Shown here: positions 1-14,534 of the stretch, piece after piece
Layout: the number at the start of each line of letters is the position of its first letter
Position numbering within the stretch: the stretch's first letter is position 1
Source of the DNA: Rhopalosiphum padi
Lineage: Eukaryota > Arthropoda > Insecta > Hemiptera > Aphididae
Direction of reading: 5' to 3'
DNA length: 64,000 nt
NCBI RefSeq assembly: GCF_020882245.1
Contig: NC_083598.1
Location: 69,631,714 to 69,695,713 of the forward strand
Translations under genes and position numbers: made by a program
The notes under the pieces: model-generated
Database searches by the model: none
What the model was told of the DNA's origin: nothing
Seen by the model: only the letters and a program-made list of their open reading frames with translations

Positions 1-346
1 GAGTTGTTATCCTTATTATAAGTACGTAAAGTTTAATAATTTGATTAATATAACAGTACAAATTTTTATATAGAAATAAAAATCGTCGTTCTAATTTGAA
101 AAATAGAAGTTTGTTCCATAAGAAAACACTGTTTAAATAATATTAAAAATCTTTAGTATTCGAATTTATTGTCTTTTAGTATATTTAAATATTCCAAAAA
201 TTAGATTTTGAGTAATTACGTTGTTAGAGAAAAAATAGAAAGTTGAGAATGCGCATAGTGAATCGCCCTGTATATTATACTTATACACTATAATGAACAC
301 AGCTCGTCATAACTCTAAATTAAAACGCATTTTTATAGTTAGTGGT

Positions 347-353
<7 letters not shown>

Positions 354-390
<37 letters not shown>
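354..390. repeat. (AC)n-(TA)n microsatellite
   Basis: About twelve AC units are followed directly by a short TA run. The array is perfect by eye and likely to vary in length. Confidence 0.9.
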
Positions 391-3300
391 AATGTATCCA
401 TACCTATATTTCTGTGTATATGTATGCGAGACGCGAGAGAAATAAACACCAAAGCTGCTTGTATCGCGCTCGCTATGGAGTAATTTCGAAATATGTTTTT
501 CCGTCTACGAGTCGTATAAACAAAAGGAAATAATTATTATACTTTCATATTTCCGCTGGGTTTTCATTGGGTCTATCCCGTTATTTGTCTCTTGTTGGTT
601 ATTTTTGGCAAATCCCGTGCTATAATACCGTCGACAGTCCCCTTTACATTATTGCGCTCAACTCGCCGTACAATATTATGTAGGTATAAATATAAATACC
701 AAAAAAATAAATAAATAATAAAAAAAATTTAAAGTCTACTGTAATATAGTGCTTACAACAAGTGTATGGTATTATGTTTTTGTAGTAGGTATATCGCTGT
801 CGACAAGTAATTGCGAGAATGACGCGAGGAATAAATTGATCGTGTTCGCCTTTTCCAAAACACGCGGAGTATTATTTCGCTGCTATATAGTTACAACGTA
901 TACAAAGATCTCAAAAACTTAATACTACGCATTATAAATAATATTATTATTCCGATAAAAAAAAATATAACGATACGCTTTGAAACCGTAAAACCCACCT
1001 TGTGTTATGTACACTTATGTATAAGAGTGCTGTTTACACGCAGCGCAGTGTGTATGTGTGTAGGTCTGCAGGCAAATGCCGGAATGACAGAAACATAGGT
1101 GAATTTATTTTTATTTATTTTTTTATTTTTTGTTATTACGATGTTATAATTTGATATATTACGTACATGTGTGTTGCACATTTTTTTCATACTTCACTTT
1201 CGGTTTAAAGTGTGCGTGTGTATGTGATGGGTTGCAGAAGAATGCGATATATTAATTTAACGGTTTCCGCCTCCGCCATATACTGTATAACATATAATAT
1301 ATGACATTGCAGTGTATATAAAATATATACTTATATGCATTATACATATATTAATATATTATAATATTGTTGTAGGTAGGTACCGAAGTAAAACCTACGA
1401 CGAGTTTTTCTTTCCGTTTGGACTTTTTTTTAATATCCGGCAACAAAAGTTTTAGTTTAAACAATAAACAAATAAATTGCAGTATACACTATACACATGC
1501 GGTCACAAATCGGTACAGACACATACACATTTACATGCGATATAAGTATATTACGTAATACATTGTTTCACCGACTTCTTGATATAAGCTAGAAGAACGC
1601 TAAAACCATTCAGAAACTAATTTGCATTTGTAATTTTACTTGTTTCATTTTATTAGAAAAATATCCATAAATCTACAATATATAATATTTACAAACAACA
1701 GGAAAATATTTCAACTTTGCTATGTCACTTATTTTTTTTATATTATTATATACGTGGTTTATTTTTGAAACATTAAATTCATTCATCCACATAGGTCTAT
1801 TTTTAAATATAATTTTGATTCAAAATATGATGTTAACAATGAAAACCTTCAAATTATAGTTCCGACATAATAAAAATAACGACTTTATTCTTTAAATTAA
1901 AATATACTTTGCGCATAAAATCCTTTTTTTTAGTTCACTTATTTTTTTTTTTCGTTTCTGACAGCTATAAATATATTGAATTAATGGTTAAAAGTTATAA
2001 AAGTTATTTTTTGACATAATATATTGTACTTTTAATTTCATTAATTTACAATTTTAGTACATTTTTTATGACTTTCATTTTATACATTACTGAGCTACAA
2101 TACTATATTATATATAATACAATAATAATCTATAATTTACATAATTTTTACCATAAATTATTGCATAATTCAAATTCAATAAGTTTCGTTTATAAGGTGA
2201 AACATGTACGATTTTATTAGGTAATTTTTAAATTTTGATCGAGAGGTTTTTTTTTATCTTTCTCATTTTTTGCGTAGATTTTTGCTCTGGATTATAAACA
2301 TTCAAATAACTTATTTTATTAAGTTTTGGGTATAAATAAATGAAAATACATTTTAATTTCGTAATTCTACTATTGATTGTAATAGTAAATATTATCTTTT
2401 GGAAGTAATTTAATTTTTACATGACGATTATTATAATGCAACTGATTATTTGGGTGGAATGCTGGTGTTTGAAAAATTTGACTTTTCCATCAATTTCATT
2501 TATTTTTCATGAGCTCTCTACAGGAAGATATATTGTATGTTGGCTGTCAAAAATACTAGGGTAGACAGTATGGTTGAAAAAAGTGTATATTAGCGAGGGA
2601 CGTGTTGCGGCAATAGCGCGTTTGAAGATTATTGCTGTCCCGCGTCGAAATGTAGAATTTTCTCAAAAAAGACCTTGACATTATTACTTGAAAAGTTAAT
2701 GGGCTGAAATATCCGCCGCCGCCACCGCTTTCATTTTTCTCTCTCCCTTACCCCACTTTTTCTCGCACACTCTCTTATCCGTATCTTTCCGGAATTTTGG
2801 CTTTTAACGATTTGCCACAGACCAGCTAAAACTTAGAGTTTAATGATAATACTTTTGAATCCCTTAATTGAATACGCTGATAGCGTTTTATTTTAAATAA
2901 GCAAAAACTGTTGTATTTTTGTTTAATTTTTTTTTTTTTTAATGCACCACACTTAGACGAGACTCTATACTACAGCGCCCTCGGTGTTCTCAGAATATTT
3001 ATAAATCGCATCCATATATCCGTGAGCGTATAGGCCGTGTGTTTTTGAAGGAAATTGAACCCTAAGACATTTCCCGAAGCGTATTTTTGCCGTTGAGTTA
3101 ATGCCTTAATTTTTACTGCTTTAGCTATGCCGATGCAATGAACCACGATGTCGGAAATTAGTGAGCATCCTTTCTCATTTTCTATCTTTCTGTCTTGGCT
3201 AAGTATATAACGTTTATTTCGCAGCCTATCATTATATTCTTGCTATATATACACAAACATTCATCGAGCTTAGTACGGATCACTAGATTTGTTATACCAT

Positions 3301-6300
3301 GAAATTGGATGGTAATGTTACTTACGGATGGCAAGGTCTTCAATACGTACGCGCAGTGTAATATTCATACTATCTTATTACATGTGCGTTACCTACAACC
3401 AATGCATAATAACTACAACATTTTTTAATATCCCAAACTAAGGAGAATACTTAAAAAGATGAGTAGGTGCCCAAACAAAAATATTAAATATAATATTATT
3501 TTAAACTTTGATTGTATATTTTTAATACGTTTTAGTTTTCTCACTATCCAATATTATTTGTAATAGGTATACTATACTTGGTGTACATATACCTACTATA
3601 CTGCAATTAAAAAAAAAATTGTATTCTATTAAAATGTTAATGGATTTCTCAGGGATGATAACAGAACAGTGTAACAAATACTTAATACCGTCTATCGATT
3701 ATAATGCCCGTCATTTTCTCCTTTTCTGTTTATCTGTTTTTCGATTTAAACCATAATTTACAGATTGTTGGCAAAAAGTAGACAGTTATATCCTTTACCT
3801 TCTCCTACCACCGCACCACAGCTACTACCACTACCACCAACTAATGCTCCCTTTCGCCGAGTTGCATTAACCCTAAAGCACGATAAACTACAATACAAAA
3901 GTTTTACGTATCCGACGACGGTTATAAAATCGATTTTTCCCGGGGGGACAATAAAAACCTGAGTTCGATTGCTACTTTTTCCTTTTCAAATGTAAACAAC
4001 GTTAAAAATTAATTCATATTGTTCAGATGATCTTGTAAGATATTCAAAGTCCTTATAATATATCTCGTTATGAAAACCTGTGCCTGTTAAATTAAAATGT
4101 GTAACATTATTGTATGATGAAAAAAAAACCTAATGATTATTATTGACATTAGCATGTATTACATTTTATCATCAGGTAAATAATCATCAATTTTTGATGA
4201 AAAAAAAATCCAAACCATCATTAAATATTCGTATTGTTACTTTTATATTTTTTTTATTATTTTGATAATTTATTTATTTATTTATTTTAAAATATTTTAC
4301 TCGCATAGTTTATGATTTATTTTTTTTTTATTTGTCGTATAAGACATTAATCGAATTATATGTATAAGTATAAACGGAGAAGAATATAGTTTGTTTTTAC
4401 TTTCGTATACTTTCTCTGTAACGAATATCGATTAGGAGGTATATATAACAAAAGAAAAAAAATCACATTTTGAAGGAATTTTTTAATATAATACATGTAG
4501 AATGTAAACCGTTTTATCGATATTGTAAACTTAAAAAAAAATATGCTATTAAGTGTACCGCGTTTAAACGCATTATTAAATATATATATAAAAACAACCA
4601 ATATACATGGTATATTATACTTACTTCTTTTATACTTGACATTAATAAATGTTTGTTGTAATTAAATTCGTAAAACCCTTTAAAACAATTTACTTCAACA
4701 GCTCATTCGTATAGGCGTATAAGTGTGTTAACATAATACTGGATGCCGTAGAAAACACTCTTGATGGTCTTGTATAAAATTAACAACAACATTATAATAT
4801 AAAACGACATCGATTCACATTAAAACCATGCCGTAATTTCTCAGTCAATTTTGGGTTTTAAAATATGAAATAGATTTAAGTGCTTATAAAATTAAAAAGT
4901 TTTTTTTTTAGTGATTTTTTAGTAATAACCCATTAATGACGATCATTATTTTTAATTTTATATTTTAAAGCAGAATGTTTTCTGAGAAATGTGCTATTCA
5001 AATAACAACCAATATTTTATTATTTATACATATCAAAACTTTAAATATTAGTTAAGTAAAGTCGCTGGGTGGGAATACTGCCCATTCATCTTTAATCTAT
5101 ATACTTTAAATGCTTATAAAGTTGTAAATAATAAATTACTTTTTCAACGTTTGATATTTATTCACAAAAATTATTTAGAATAATATTTCGCTTTAAAGTA
5201 TGAAATAAAAAATGTGGCATGCCATTAGAAAAAATAAACGTTAGATATGATACAGTTGGGGACTAATGTTGGGGACTTGTCTGGCTTCGCTCCTCTCCGG
5301 TGTTCGGAGATCGGAGACGCTAATATTATTTACTGTGAATTAAAAAAAAAATCATTACACGCGTAAAATTATTGAGACTGAATTTTTGTTAAATATTAAC
5401 ATACTTTTAGTTTATTTTAAACATTTTAAGTTTATCATCATAAATAATCTAATGTCTAATGAGTTAACATTTTCGAGAGTTTTTGTTTAATATTAATACA
5501 GTAATGAATATGATATGAATTCCTTTACCAGCTTGTAATATATGCATTCAAATGTCTGGTAATTAAAATTAAAAATAAATAAAAGTACAAGAAAACCAGC
5601 TCGTGAGTGCGTACTTTAAAAATAATATATAAACATTTCATCCACATCCCTTCCAGTAACAAATTCGAAAATTCTACCAAAGAAAAAAACAGTGTCTTAT
5701 TTATACAAAACAATCACTCCGTAAAATATACAAAGCAGTTTATGGTATTTTGTTATCATATCCGTTTAACGTCCACTCGCGCCGACACCTATCTGCCTAT
5801 TGACACCGGAAATGTATATATGTACGGCCCTAGCCGTATTTGAGGGGACGGTATAACTATATATTATATGTATATACGTCGCTAACTACAATTTATACAC
5901 GACCGGTCTGTATATAATAGTGGTGCCCTTAATACGTTTCAACGACTAATTTCCTCTCTCCGATGTATATATATATATATGACAGGGATGCTTCGCGCTT
6001 GCCACTATATATATCCATAACACCCTTCGAATTCCTCTCTCGATTCTGCATCGCCACTACACGTATCGTATACAGTTATATGGGCATTGGCCGACTGACC
6101 GGCACGACCAATTCCACGTTATTTATATGTTACGGATTAAATGTCATTGCGGGTTTTTTCTATTTTTTTTCCACACCCCCATTTCCTTCACTCGGCCCTT
6201 TCGTAGTTAAGTACAGCAATTCGTTATAGTGTGTTGAGCTACTATTACGTGTCGGCCGAAATGTGACTATTATATTATGCTTACGTCGTTACAACTACCT

Positions 6301-8775
6301 ATATGTATTGATTATACGCTCGCGTAATATGCTGCGTAACGATCTGGATCTTTTCAATGTTATAATACATGTATAAATATAATTTAATAATACGATATAT
6401 TATTGTTAGTATTATTATTACCAGTGTTATTGTTTTTTGTGGTATAAATCAAAAAAATTACTTACCTTAAAACTATAAACGTATAACTATACTATGTATT
6501 ATGTAACTTCTTATAACTACCATAATATGTGAATCATCGAGCATGCTGACCCATTTTTTTCATTTAATAATACATTTTTTCATCTTCTAATTTTTGTAAT
6601 TTTTAAAGACGTTTTTGGATCATATTTTTAAAGTCTTGAGATTGTTGTATGTATAACATAAAAAGTATCTAGTAGTAATACATATTTTTGTTTTTCATAT
6701 AAGAACCCCTTTATTTTACTATATAAATTATTTGGTGGTTAATTTTTATGAACACATTATTAAAAAATAATTTTAAGTTTACACAATTAAAAATATTAAT
6801 TAGTAGTTTTGCAGTTAATAAAATGTATATATTATGAATAAAAATCCCTAAAAATGGTCTTAGAAAAATATAAAATAAATATAATATTGAATATAGTATT
6901 TAATTATATACTTGGATCTCTTTTACAAATAATAAATGTTGATAGATTAATTTATTTCAACTAATAAAATTGGTCCAGTTATGACATAAAGGTCAGTTAA
7001 AGTCTGTACCTGGTAATTATTAAGATAATAATCAAAATTAAGATTTTTATTTTATTTGAATGCGTTAAAATATAGTGCTAGGCGTTATGCACTAAAGTTT
7101 AGTCACTAAACTTATGTTGTCAACAATTACATAGACGTATGTGAAATAATATGATTCCTCTTATATCTATAAATTAATAATTATGATTGATTCATGTTTT
7201 TTTTCACAGTGATTATGTATTGGTTGATAATTTTTAAATGGGAAAAATATGTTAAATTTAAACTCGTTTTACGTTTGACTATCATTAATTATTATACTGC
7301 ATGCCCATGTGGCCATGTATCAGTCATTATTTTACTTTATGCGGATACTGCCTGTCAGTGTTGTCAATAATAAAACATTTAATATAAAGTACCGTGTACT
7401 TGAATATTTTTTTATATATTATACCAATGATGTTCAGAGAATGGAACCAATAAAATTATTTTTTCGACTCAAAAACATGGCCATAATAATGGATGATTAG
7501 AAAAACGATGCCGTTATATTTTTTTAAAATCTTATATGTATATTAATCTCTAAAAATAATTAAATGTGAGAGAGATATAAAATATACGATAAATAAGCTA
7601 AATATTAACAATTATTTTAAAATATCCTTTTATTTTTTCATAGGTAATTTATACACCTATACAGTGTATTATGTATTAGTCATTTGACTCATCCATTATA
7701 TATATATTATTTTCTCCAATAGAAAAAAAATGCATTACTGATAAACATATTATTATACCAGTACACAAGTATATTAACAATTTTGTGTATGTTAGTATAT
7801 TTACAGTTGTAAAAAAAAATTATGTTTATAAGTTATGTTTAACCATTAAACGTACATAATATTATAATATTTACGGGCACGTAGATATAGCACAGTTTAT
7901 ATTATAATGCTTATTTAGTGAGATCTACGTGCTCATCTTTCCATTGCTATTCGTAGGAAATATTTTATGTTGCATTTTATCGTTTTATAAATTTTCCATT
8001 AATGTTTTCATTAATGAGGTTTCTAAACCCCATATAGTTTTTATCAAAAATAAATACGTGGATCAAGTTATTTTCGTATTGCAATGCTTGCACTATACAC
8101 AAAAAATAATGCGAAATACAATTTTTTATCCGCTTCGATTATATATATATCTCAATTATACACATTCAAAACATAGGTTATATGTAAGCTATGTTTAATT
8201 AAAAATGTATAAACGTGTAGGTACCTCCTTCAAAATAATATTAATCTTTCGATTATTAAAATTATTATTCCAATGGTATACTTAATCACAATAAAAGAAA
8301 AATTTAAATTTAAAATTTTCTTCGTTTAATTTATTTTCCTATAGTGACTAATATTATTATTTAGTGTATTTTTTACCTGCTACTTTTTTATTATTAATTT
8401 TTATGTTAAAATTAATGAGTACACCTTAAGTCCTCCATCATAAAAAAAAAAAAATATATAATACTCGTTTATAATAAGTGTATATTGCTAATGTTGTTAT
8501 TTTATATAACATGAGTACATGCCGTTTGCTTTTATACATTTTTTGTTATTCGCATAGGTCATAATAATATGGTGAATTTATATAGTATTATAATGTTCTA
8601 TTATTTTATAAAACAGCTCCATTTTTGAGATAAGTCTTAATGTGTCCTGAACATTTTAAATGTAAACATTTTTATTAAATTTTGCTTAATAAAAACAAAA
8701 AAAAACACTAGACCCATTTATTTAATAACTATTTACTATTTAGGGACGATTATCTATATTATTTATTTCATGTAT

Positions 8776-9200
8776 CAGTGTCTCACAACTTAAGGGAGTG
8801 TTCACATTGCTTGGGAGGTGCAAGCTATCATCACGAAGTTATATTAGTATTTATTTAATTATTGTTATTTTACAATACAGGGGAAAAATGAAATATGAAT
8901 AACGACTGGTTATCAGATATCGATAAATATTACGAGTGTTTAGCCGCTAAACACTCATAATCTTCAACAGGGTACTTAATCGTTTCATGTATTGCCAGCA
9001 TTGATTAATTATTCAATTATATTATTTACTAATATTTATATTTTATAATTATCATTAATAAAAAAGTACTCATTCCTCATTGTATAGTTTATTCGTTAAG
9101 TATACTAAAAAAAGGTGTTTTTTTAATTTATAGAAGGGGGTTGTGAAACTTTTGAAAATCTTCAAATGGGGCTTAGAATAGAGTGGTTGGGAACCACTGC
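8776..9200. mobile_element. Possible decayed hAT-type non-autonomous element
   Basis: The right edge, read in reverse complement, starts CAGTGGTTCCCAACCACT, a classic hAT-superfamily end. The left edge, CAGTGTCTCACAACTTAAGG, resembles it with mismatches. The 8-bp flanks (tcatgtat and cgatacat) agree at only half their positions, so no clean target-site duplication is seen. No transposase remnant was recognised. The right end is convincing; the left end is tentative. Confidence 0.35.
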
Positions 9201-10959
9201 GATACATTATATTTTACGTAAAACATGCCCTGTTGTGCTTATATTTGAGTTTTATATTTGGTTAAGGTCGTTTGTTTGGGTATTGCTCTACTACTTTTTA
9301 TTATAAATGCTCATGTTTTCTTTTCAATGTAAAATATTTATTTTTGATACACCATTTTCAAATCATATCTGTAAATTTAATGATAAAATATTTTTTAATT
9401 TATTAGGATTTTGTTTAATTTTAATCTAACTCTCAATATTAACTAAAGTCCTATTTTTATAATCATATATTTTTGTATACATAATAGTTTTATTGCTTTT
9501 AGTTAAAAAATAAAATTATGAAATTATAAACGTTTAAATGTAAGTATATTTATATATGGGGATAAAAAAAAAGTCGTTTTTATTTACAGTTCAGACAGTT
9601 AACCATAATATTTTTCGTGTGTCATTTTTATATGTTTGTTAAATAAACAGTTATTATATAGCTATATAATATTTATGAATACGGTTTTTCTTTTTTTTTA
9701 ACATTTCTCTTCTAAACAACTTCCTCATAAAACCAAAAAAAAAAAAATGATATGTAAAAATAAAAATGGAAAAGCTTTTTTGAAGTATAAAATAAAAACT
9801 AAGTAAATCACACTTTACATACTTTACATACTTGTCTATGCATAACTTCCTGATTATTTTACGGTACGAATTTGATAAATATAAAATTAAATATATAAAA
9901 ATAATTGTTAAAATATGTAATTTAAATAATTTTATTAATACCAATGTTACTGTTATATTAAGTAGTGTAGGCCAAAATTATAATTTATAAAATCATCAAC
10001 GTCGTTACCAAAGAACGAAATTTGGGTCGGATTGACATGGCGGGCATATAAAGTATATTCTATGCGTAGGTAGTACCTATTTAAAACTTGTGGAACGTTT
10101 TTAAAAAAAAATAACAAATTTACATTGTTCGCTGCTGTATATATAGCAAAGTAAAAAAGAAAATGCATACAATTACCCTTGTTAAAATAAAGTGGTTTTT
10201 TTCATATACCTTGGGAAAAATTAATTTCACAATAAACATTTTCAAAATATGTGTGACTTGGTATGATAGGCGAAAACGACAAAATTGTACACCGGCGACT
10301 CTGAGCAGTAGTAATAAAAATTAAAATAATAACAAAATAAAATAAGGGAAAATATATGTTTGTAATTTTGTTTTTAAATATAAAGCGATGTTGTTGCTTG
10401 GTTAATTTGAAAGTTGGTGCATAGCATGTGTTATTATAATATTATAATATATAAAGTTCTATAAGTTCCATCTTGTATCATTATGTAGTTACATTAGCTG
10501 AATATATACTTATTTCCAACGTTTTTATTAATATCATTATATTTTATTACCGTTAAAACAATAATATAAGTATGATTTTCTATAAACTTTTTTGTCGAAT
10601 AATAATACACTTTACGTAATAATAGGTACCTACATCTTGTATAGGCCATAGGGCCAATAGCCAATCAGTCATGTTATTATATTATACTTATAACTGAAAC
10701 TATTTTACAAATATCGGTATCATCGTTATGAGAAAAATAAATATTCGATATTATTTATGATACGATGTTCTCAAACGTGTCCAGAAAAGTAGAAAAGTGT
10801 CCAATTTGATCCCCCTTCATATCACACAAAACGCAACACGTTGACATGTGTTAAAAAAAAATCATCTATATAGATACAAGATACCTACTATATTGATAAG
10901 AATAAAAAATGTCAACGATACATGATGAACAAGTACATATATGATGGGGGACATATAAT

Positions 10960-11350
10960 ATCTAAGATTACATCCCCGGACTCTTGTGTCGTGTCGTATA
11001 TGGTTAGTCGTTCGCGGTTCTTACGAGAAAAAAAATCGTTTTCCGACCGGCTTTTTCCACCACGTCGAACCGAAAACGCTTTCGGGCGGTGCCACTCCAC
11101 ACATACTCGCGCGCTCCACACACACATACACACACACGTTATATTCACCGGCAACGAAGTGATGTGATTGATGATATTATGGTGTGTTTTGGGTCTATAT
11201 ATAATACATATTATAACGGCGCAAAGGAAATCTAATTGAATCGCCGTCGTCGCTGAGGCAGTGTAGAAGCAGACTTTATGATATTTTCTCGGCGCATCGG
11301 CCGCCGTCGTCATTCTTTCGACATTTCCCCTTGTCGTTATCCGAACGAAA
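10960..11350. other. CpG-richer block, function unknown
   Basis: Base composition changes abruptly from AT-rich surroundings to a block with many CpG dinucleotides. It is open in overlapping frames on both strands, neither of which resembles a known protein. It could be an alternative CASK promoter or untranslated first exon, or an unrelated regulatory element. The sequence shows only the composition shift. Confidence 0.3.
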
Positions 11351-11429
11351 AAGTGCGACGAAAACTAGCGAGATATCTTTCGCGTGGACCGCTATAGTAA
11401 AATAATATCATACATTTTATTATTAGATA

Positions 11430-12101
11430 TACAGGGTGATTCAACAAGCGTGCTTCCGCCTTTTTTTACTTTAATGATGCTAATAACTCATAAATTGCTC
11501 GTTCAAATTGTAAATTATGTGTATTAGAGTTTTCAAAAAAAAATATTCACTAAAAAATTTCAATAATAAGGGGAGTTCTTGTTTGAAAAACAAAAAGTAT
11601 ACATTACCACAGAACACTCCTTAAGAAGGTTGTATCCGTATGTGTTAAACTTAAATATTAGAATTAAATGACCTATTATCAAAATTAAAGATAAAAACAT
11701 TATTTGTATTTTCTCGTTGGTTTATTTTACGGTGTTTCATTTTTAAGCGAGTTATGAGTTTATAAAATATTAATATTTAAAAATACTTATAATTCACTTA
11801 AAAATTGAAATACTGTAATAAAAACTACGAGGGAACACGAATAATATTTTTACTTTTAATTTTAATAATAGGTCATTTAAGAATATTTAAGTTGAACACA
11901 CAAATTAGAGCTGCTGAACGTATATTTTGATATATGGTATATATTAGTAAGACGTAGATGACACATATGGATATAACGTCTTCTTATAAGTAGTAATATA
12001 TGTTTTAAAGTATGTTTCAAAATTTCAAAAATCAGAATTTGAATAAATTCATTATAATGAAAAAAAATGAGTGTGAACATACTCGGTGAATCATTCTGTA
12101 T
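11430..12101. mobile_element. Fold-back MITE with long inverted repeats
   Basis: The two ends are inverted matches: left tacagggtgattcaacaa, and right, read in reverse, tacagaatgattcaccga, both abutting TA. Inside, about 11640-11760 and 11772-11895 pair again (for example aaatgacctattatcaaaat against its diverged inverse near 11857-11878), meeting at a symmetric centre aaatattaatattt near 11766. The outer parts of the arms are more diverged. There is no coding capacity. The TA flanks fit a Tc1/mariner-like TA insertion, but the family is inferred. Confidence 0.7.
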
Positions 12102-14534
12102 AATTCACGAAATCGGAGCAATTCTCTATAAATAGACAATGGCTAACCTATTTTTATTTTTCTGTAAATTATTTTATATTCCACGGTTTACAACATTATA
12201 ATATTAAAATATCCCATTCTTACGATTGAACTTTCTTTTTACATATATAATAAATATAGTTTATATTCAGTTAATACCGTCTCGTTGTCGGGAAAACTTT
12301 TTTGACGTTCAGCGATCGGCGAGAAATTTGTTTGAGTGTTTTAATTTATATATTGTTTGGAAAAGTCCATGTTCGTCTATATAGGAATGGTCTGCAGAAT
12401 TGTCGCTCGCAAAGTTATTGACGGTAATGGTATGAGAATATTATATATAAATATTTCTGATTATTAGTAAATGCAAACAATTATGGACATTATATTTTAT
12501 AAAAACTTTATATCACAAATGGCCGAGACTTAATTCAAATTATTTTAATTAAATTTATTTATAATCCAGACGGAAGGATTAAAGTTATTATGCATTAAAA
12601 ATAAAAAAACGAATTTATTATAACTGTATGACGTTAACTATAGGATCTTTTTACTTTTTTTTAATACCACATTTTATGCGTATAGTGAAATATGGTTTTT
12701 TTATGAAAACTGAAACAGGTGAAAAGTACATTTTACTAAACATGGAAAAGTATACATGAAAAATATGAGAGTTAGAAATAGGAAAATAGGTTGCTGGAAA
12801 ACATGTTTGAAATAAAAAGTTGTAAACTTACACTCTAAAATTCTTTTGTATAAAATTGTTTTTGCATTCTTAAAAATGCACAGACAAGTTACAGTCACGC
12901 TTCGTTCACCACGGCACAAGTCAGTACCGCATTATATCAGCACTTGACGCAATAATAGTTCTAAAAAGACAACTGTATATTCCTATTATCTTTTAAATAT
13001 GCTCTAAAAAAAATATCAAGACATGCAAAAAGAAATAAATAAAAACATAATACTCGTACAGTTGTACTTATAAAAACCGTTGAGAATAATGTTTTAACAA
13101 ATATTTTAAGTTTAACTCGTTATCTCGAAATAATAAAAATTGTTCTTTTATTCATTTTAAAAATTATATCTCATAATGATCCTTCATTTTTCAAACTAAA
13201 GTGTAATCTAATTACTTTAACTGAATTAAATGTTATAAATGTCTAATACAGTAAAAATAATCATTCGATGTCATCCACAGCTGTTGTCTTGCAATCATCA
13301 GTTGACATGTGCAAAGATTTTATGTTTATATTGAAATCTGATAAATGATCACAATAATATGTTTAACGTTTTTGAAGTTGTGCATTTAGGTAATGAACAT
13401 AATTTTTATTTAATTATATATATATGTTATAAAAAAATATAAACACCGGCTATGGTAATTATACATGAATAGCTAATTAAAGTAATAACATAGATGTATT
13501 TATGTAATTCAAAAATATTTTCCATTATACTGATTAAGGTTTATTTCTCTTCTCATATTTTCAAGTGGTAGTAGTGGTAATAAGCTGTGAAATTTCTAAT
13601 TAAACAAGAGTGTTATGTTTCTTTATTATATACTTAGCTTATATATTACTAAACTAAAATTAAAATACCATGTATATTGTATATTGTTATATATGTATAA
13701 ATATGTGCATATGTATTATGTGAATATATTTTTTTACGTAGTTATATTACTTGTATCTGCATTTATTTATCCGTGAGCTAAAAACTATCAGAACATTGTA
13801 TATTAAGGAATCATGCGACTAATACAGCAATAACATATCAAAATTTTAATAACATTATAACTTAATTTTACCACATTTCCATCGTATAGTTATAATTATT
13901 AATTACCAAATAATAGTTAGATGAGAGAAAAACTTTACTTTACACAATTTTCGTAATTTAATAGAAAACTTATGTAGGTATATGTACCTATATCATTATT
14001 TATGATATTCTAACTAAATCCTTGATATATAATATCAAATAATAATGCACTAAACATTAATAATTCATACTTAGCCAAGATGTAATTTATAATGCGCAGT
14101 ATAATTCAAAGAAAGTCTCAAGGGATGGGGGTTGACGGGGGTTGTTTTAAAACACTCCTCCGGGCATTGATTATATATGAGTTGTTGTGTTCTATAAATG
14201 TCCGAGCAAGACAATAATTTTAGGAATTGTTCTCAAGAATTTGTATAGTTTTAAACTCGATTACATATAAAGTTGTTAACGTGGCATAGGTCCAATTAAA
14301 TGAACCTTAATTCCCTAGTAATGTGTCCTGTGCATTGTGTTGTCTTTGTGGAGTAATGTAAATGCATTGAGATTTATCGTTATTAGTTATTACATAGTTT
14401 TATTTTGTTTAAGTGTTTTATGCGGTAGGTATCCAGTTCTAGAATACACATGACTTCACAAAAATAGTACCTAAACTTAAACAAAAAATTACGTGAAACG
14501 TAATAATGTATGTTTTATTACTATTATGTTACAG

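Larger units (their letters stand above)
1..14534. other. AT-rich non-coding DNA upstream of the visible CASK exons
   Basis: No exon with recognisable homology was found on either strand. Open frames here are short, AT-driven and of low complexity. Because the first visible CASK exon is internal (phase 0 acceptor, no start codon), some or all of this stretch is probably CASK intron, with the kinase-domain exons lying before the window. A short upstream exon could have been missed. The stretch contains an (AC)n/(TA)n microsatellite near its start, a possible decayed hAT fragment (8776-9200), a CpG-richer block (about 10960-11350) and a fold-back MITE (11430-12101). Otherwise I see nothing. Confidence 0.6.

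Noticed and set aside
3765..3962. 65-codon Pro-rich open frame
   Set aside because: It arises from a CCA/CTACCA-rich tract; no recognised protein and no exon context.
10912..11313. 133-codon minus-strand frame, overlapped by a plus-strand frame
   Set aside because: The two overlapping frames contain microsatellite-like CACACA translation and no family signature; composition explains both.
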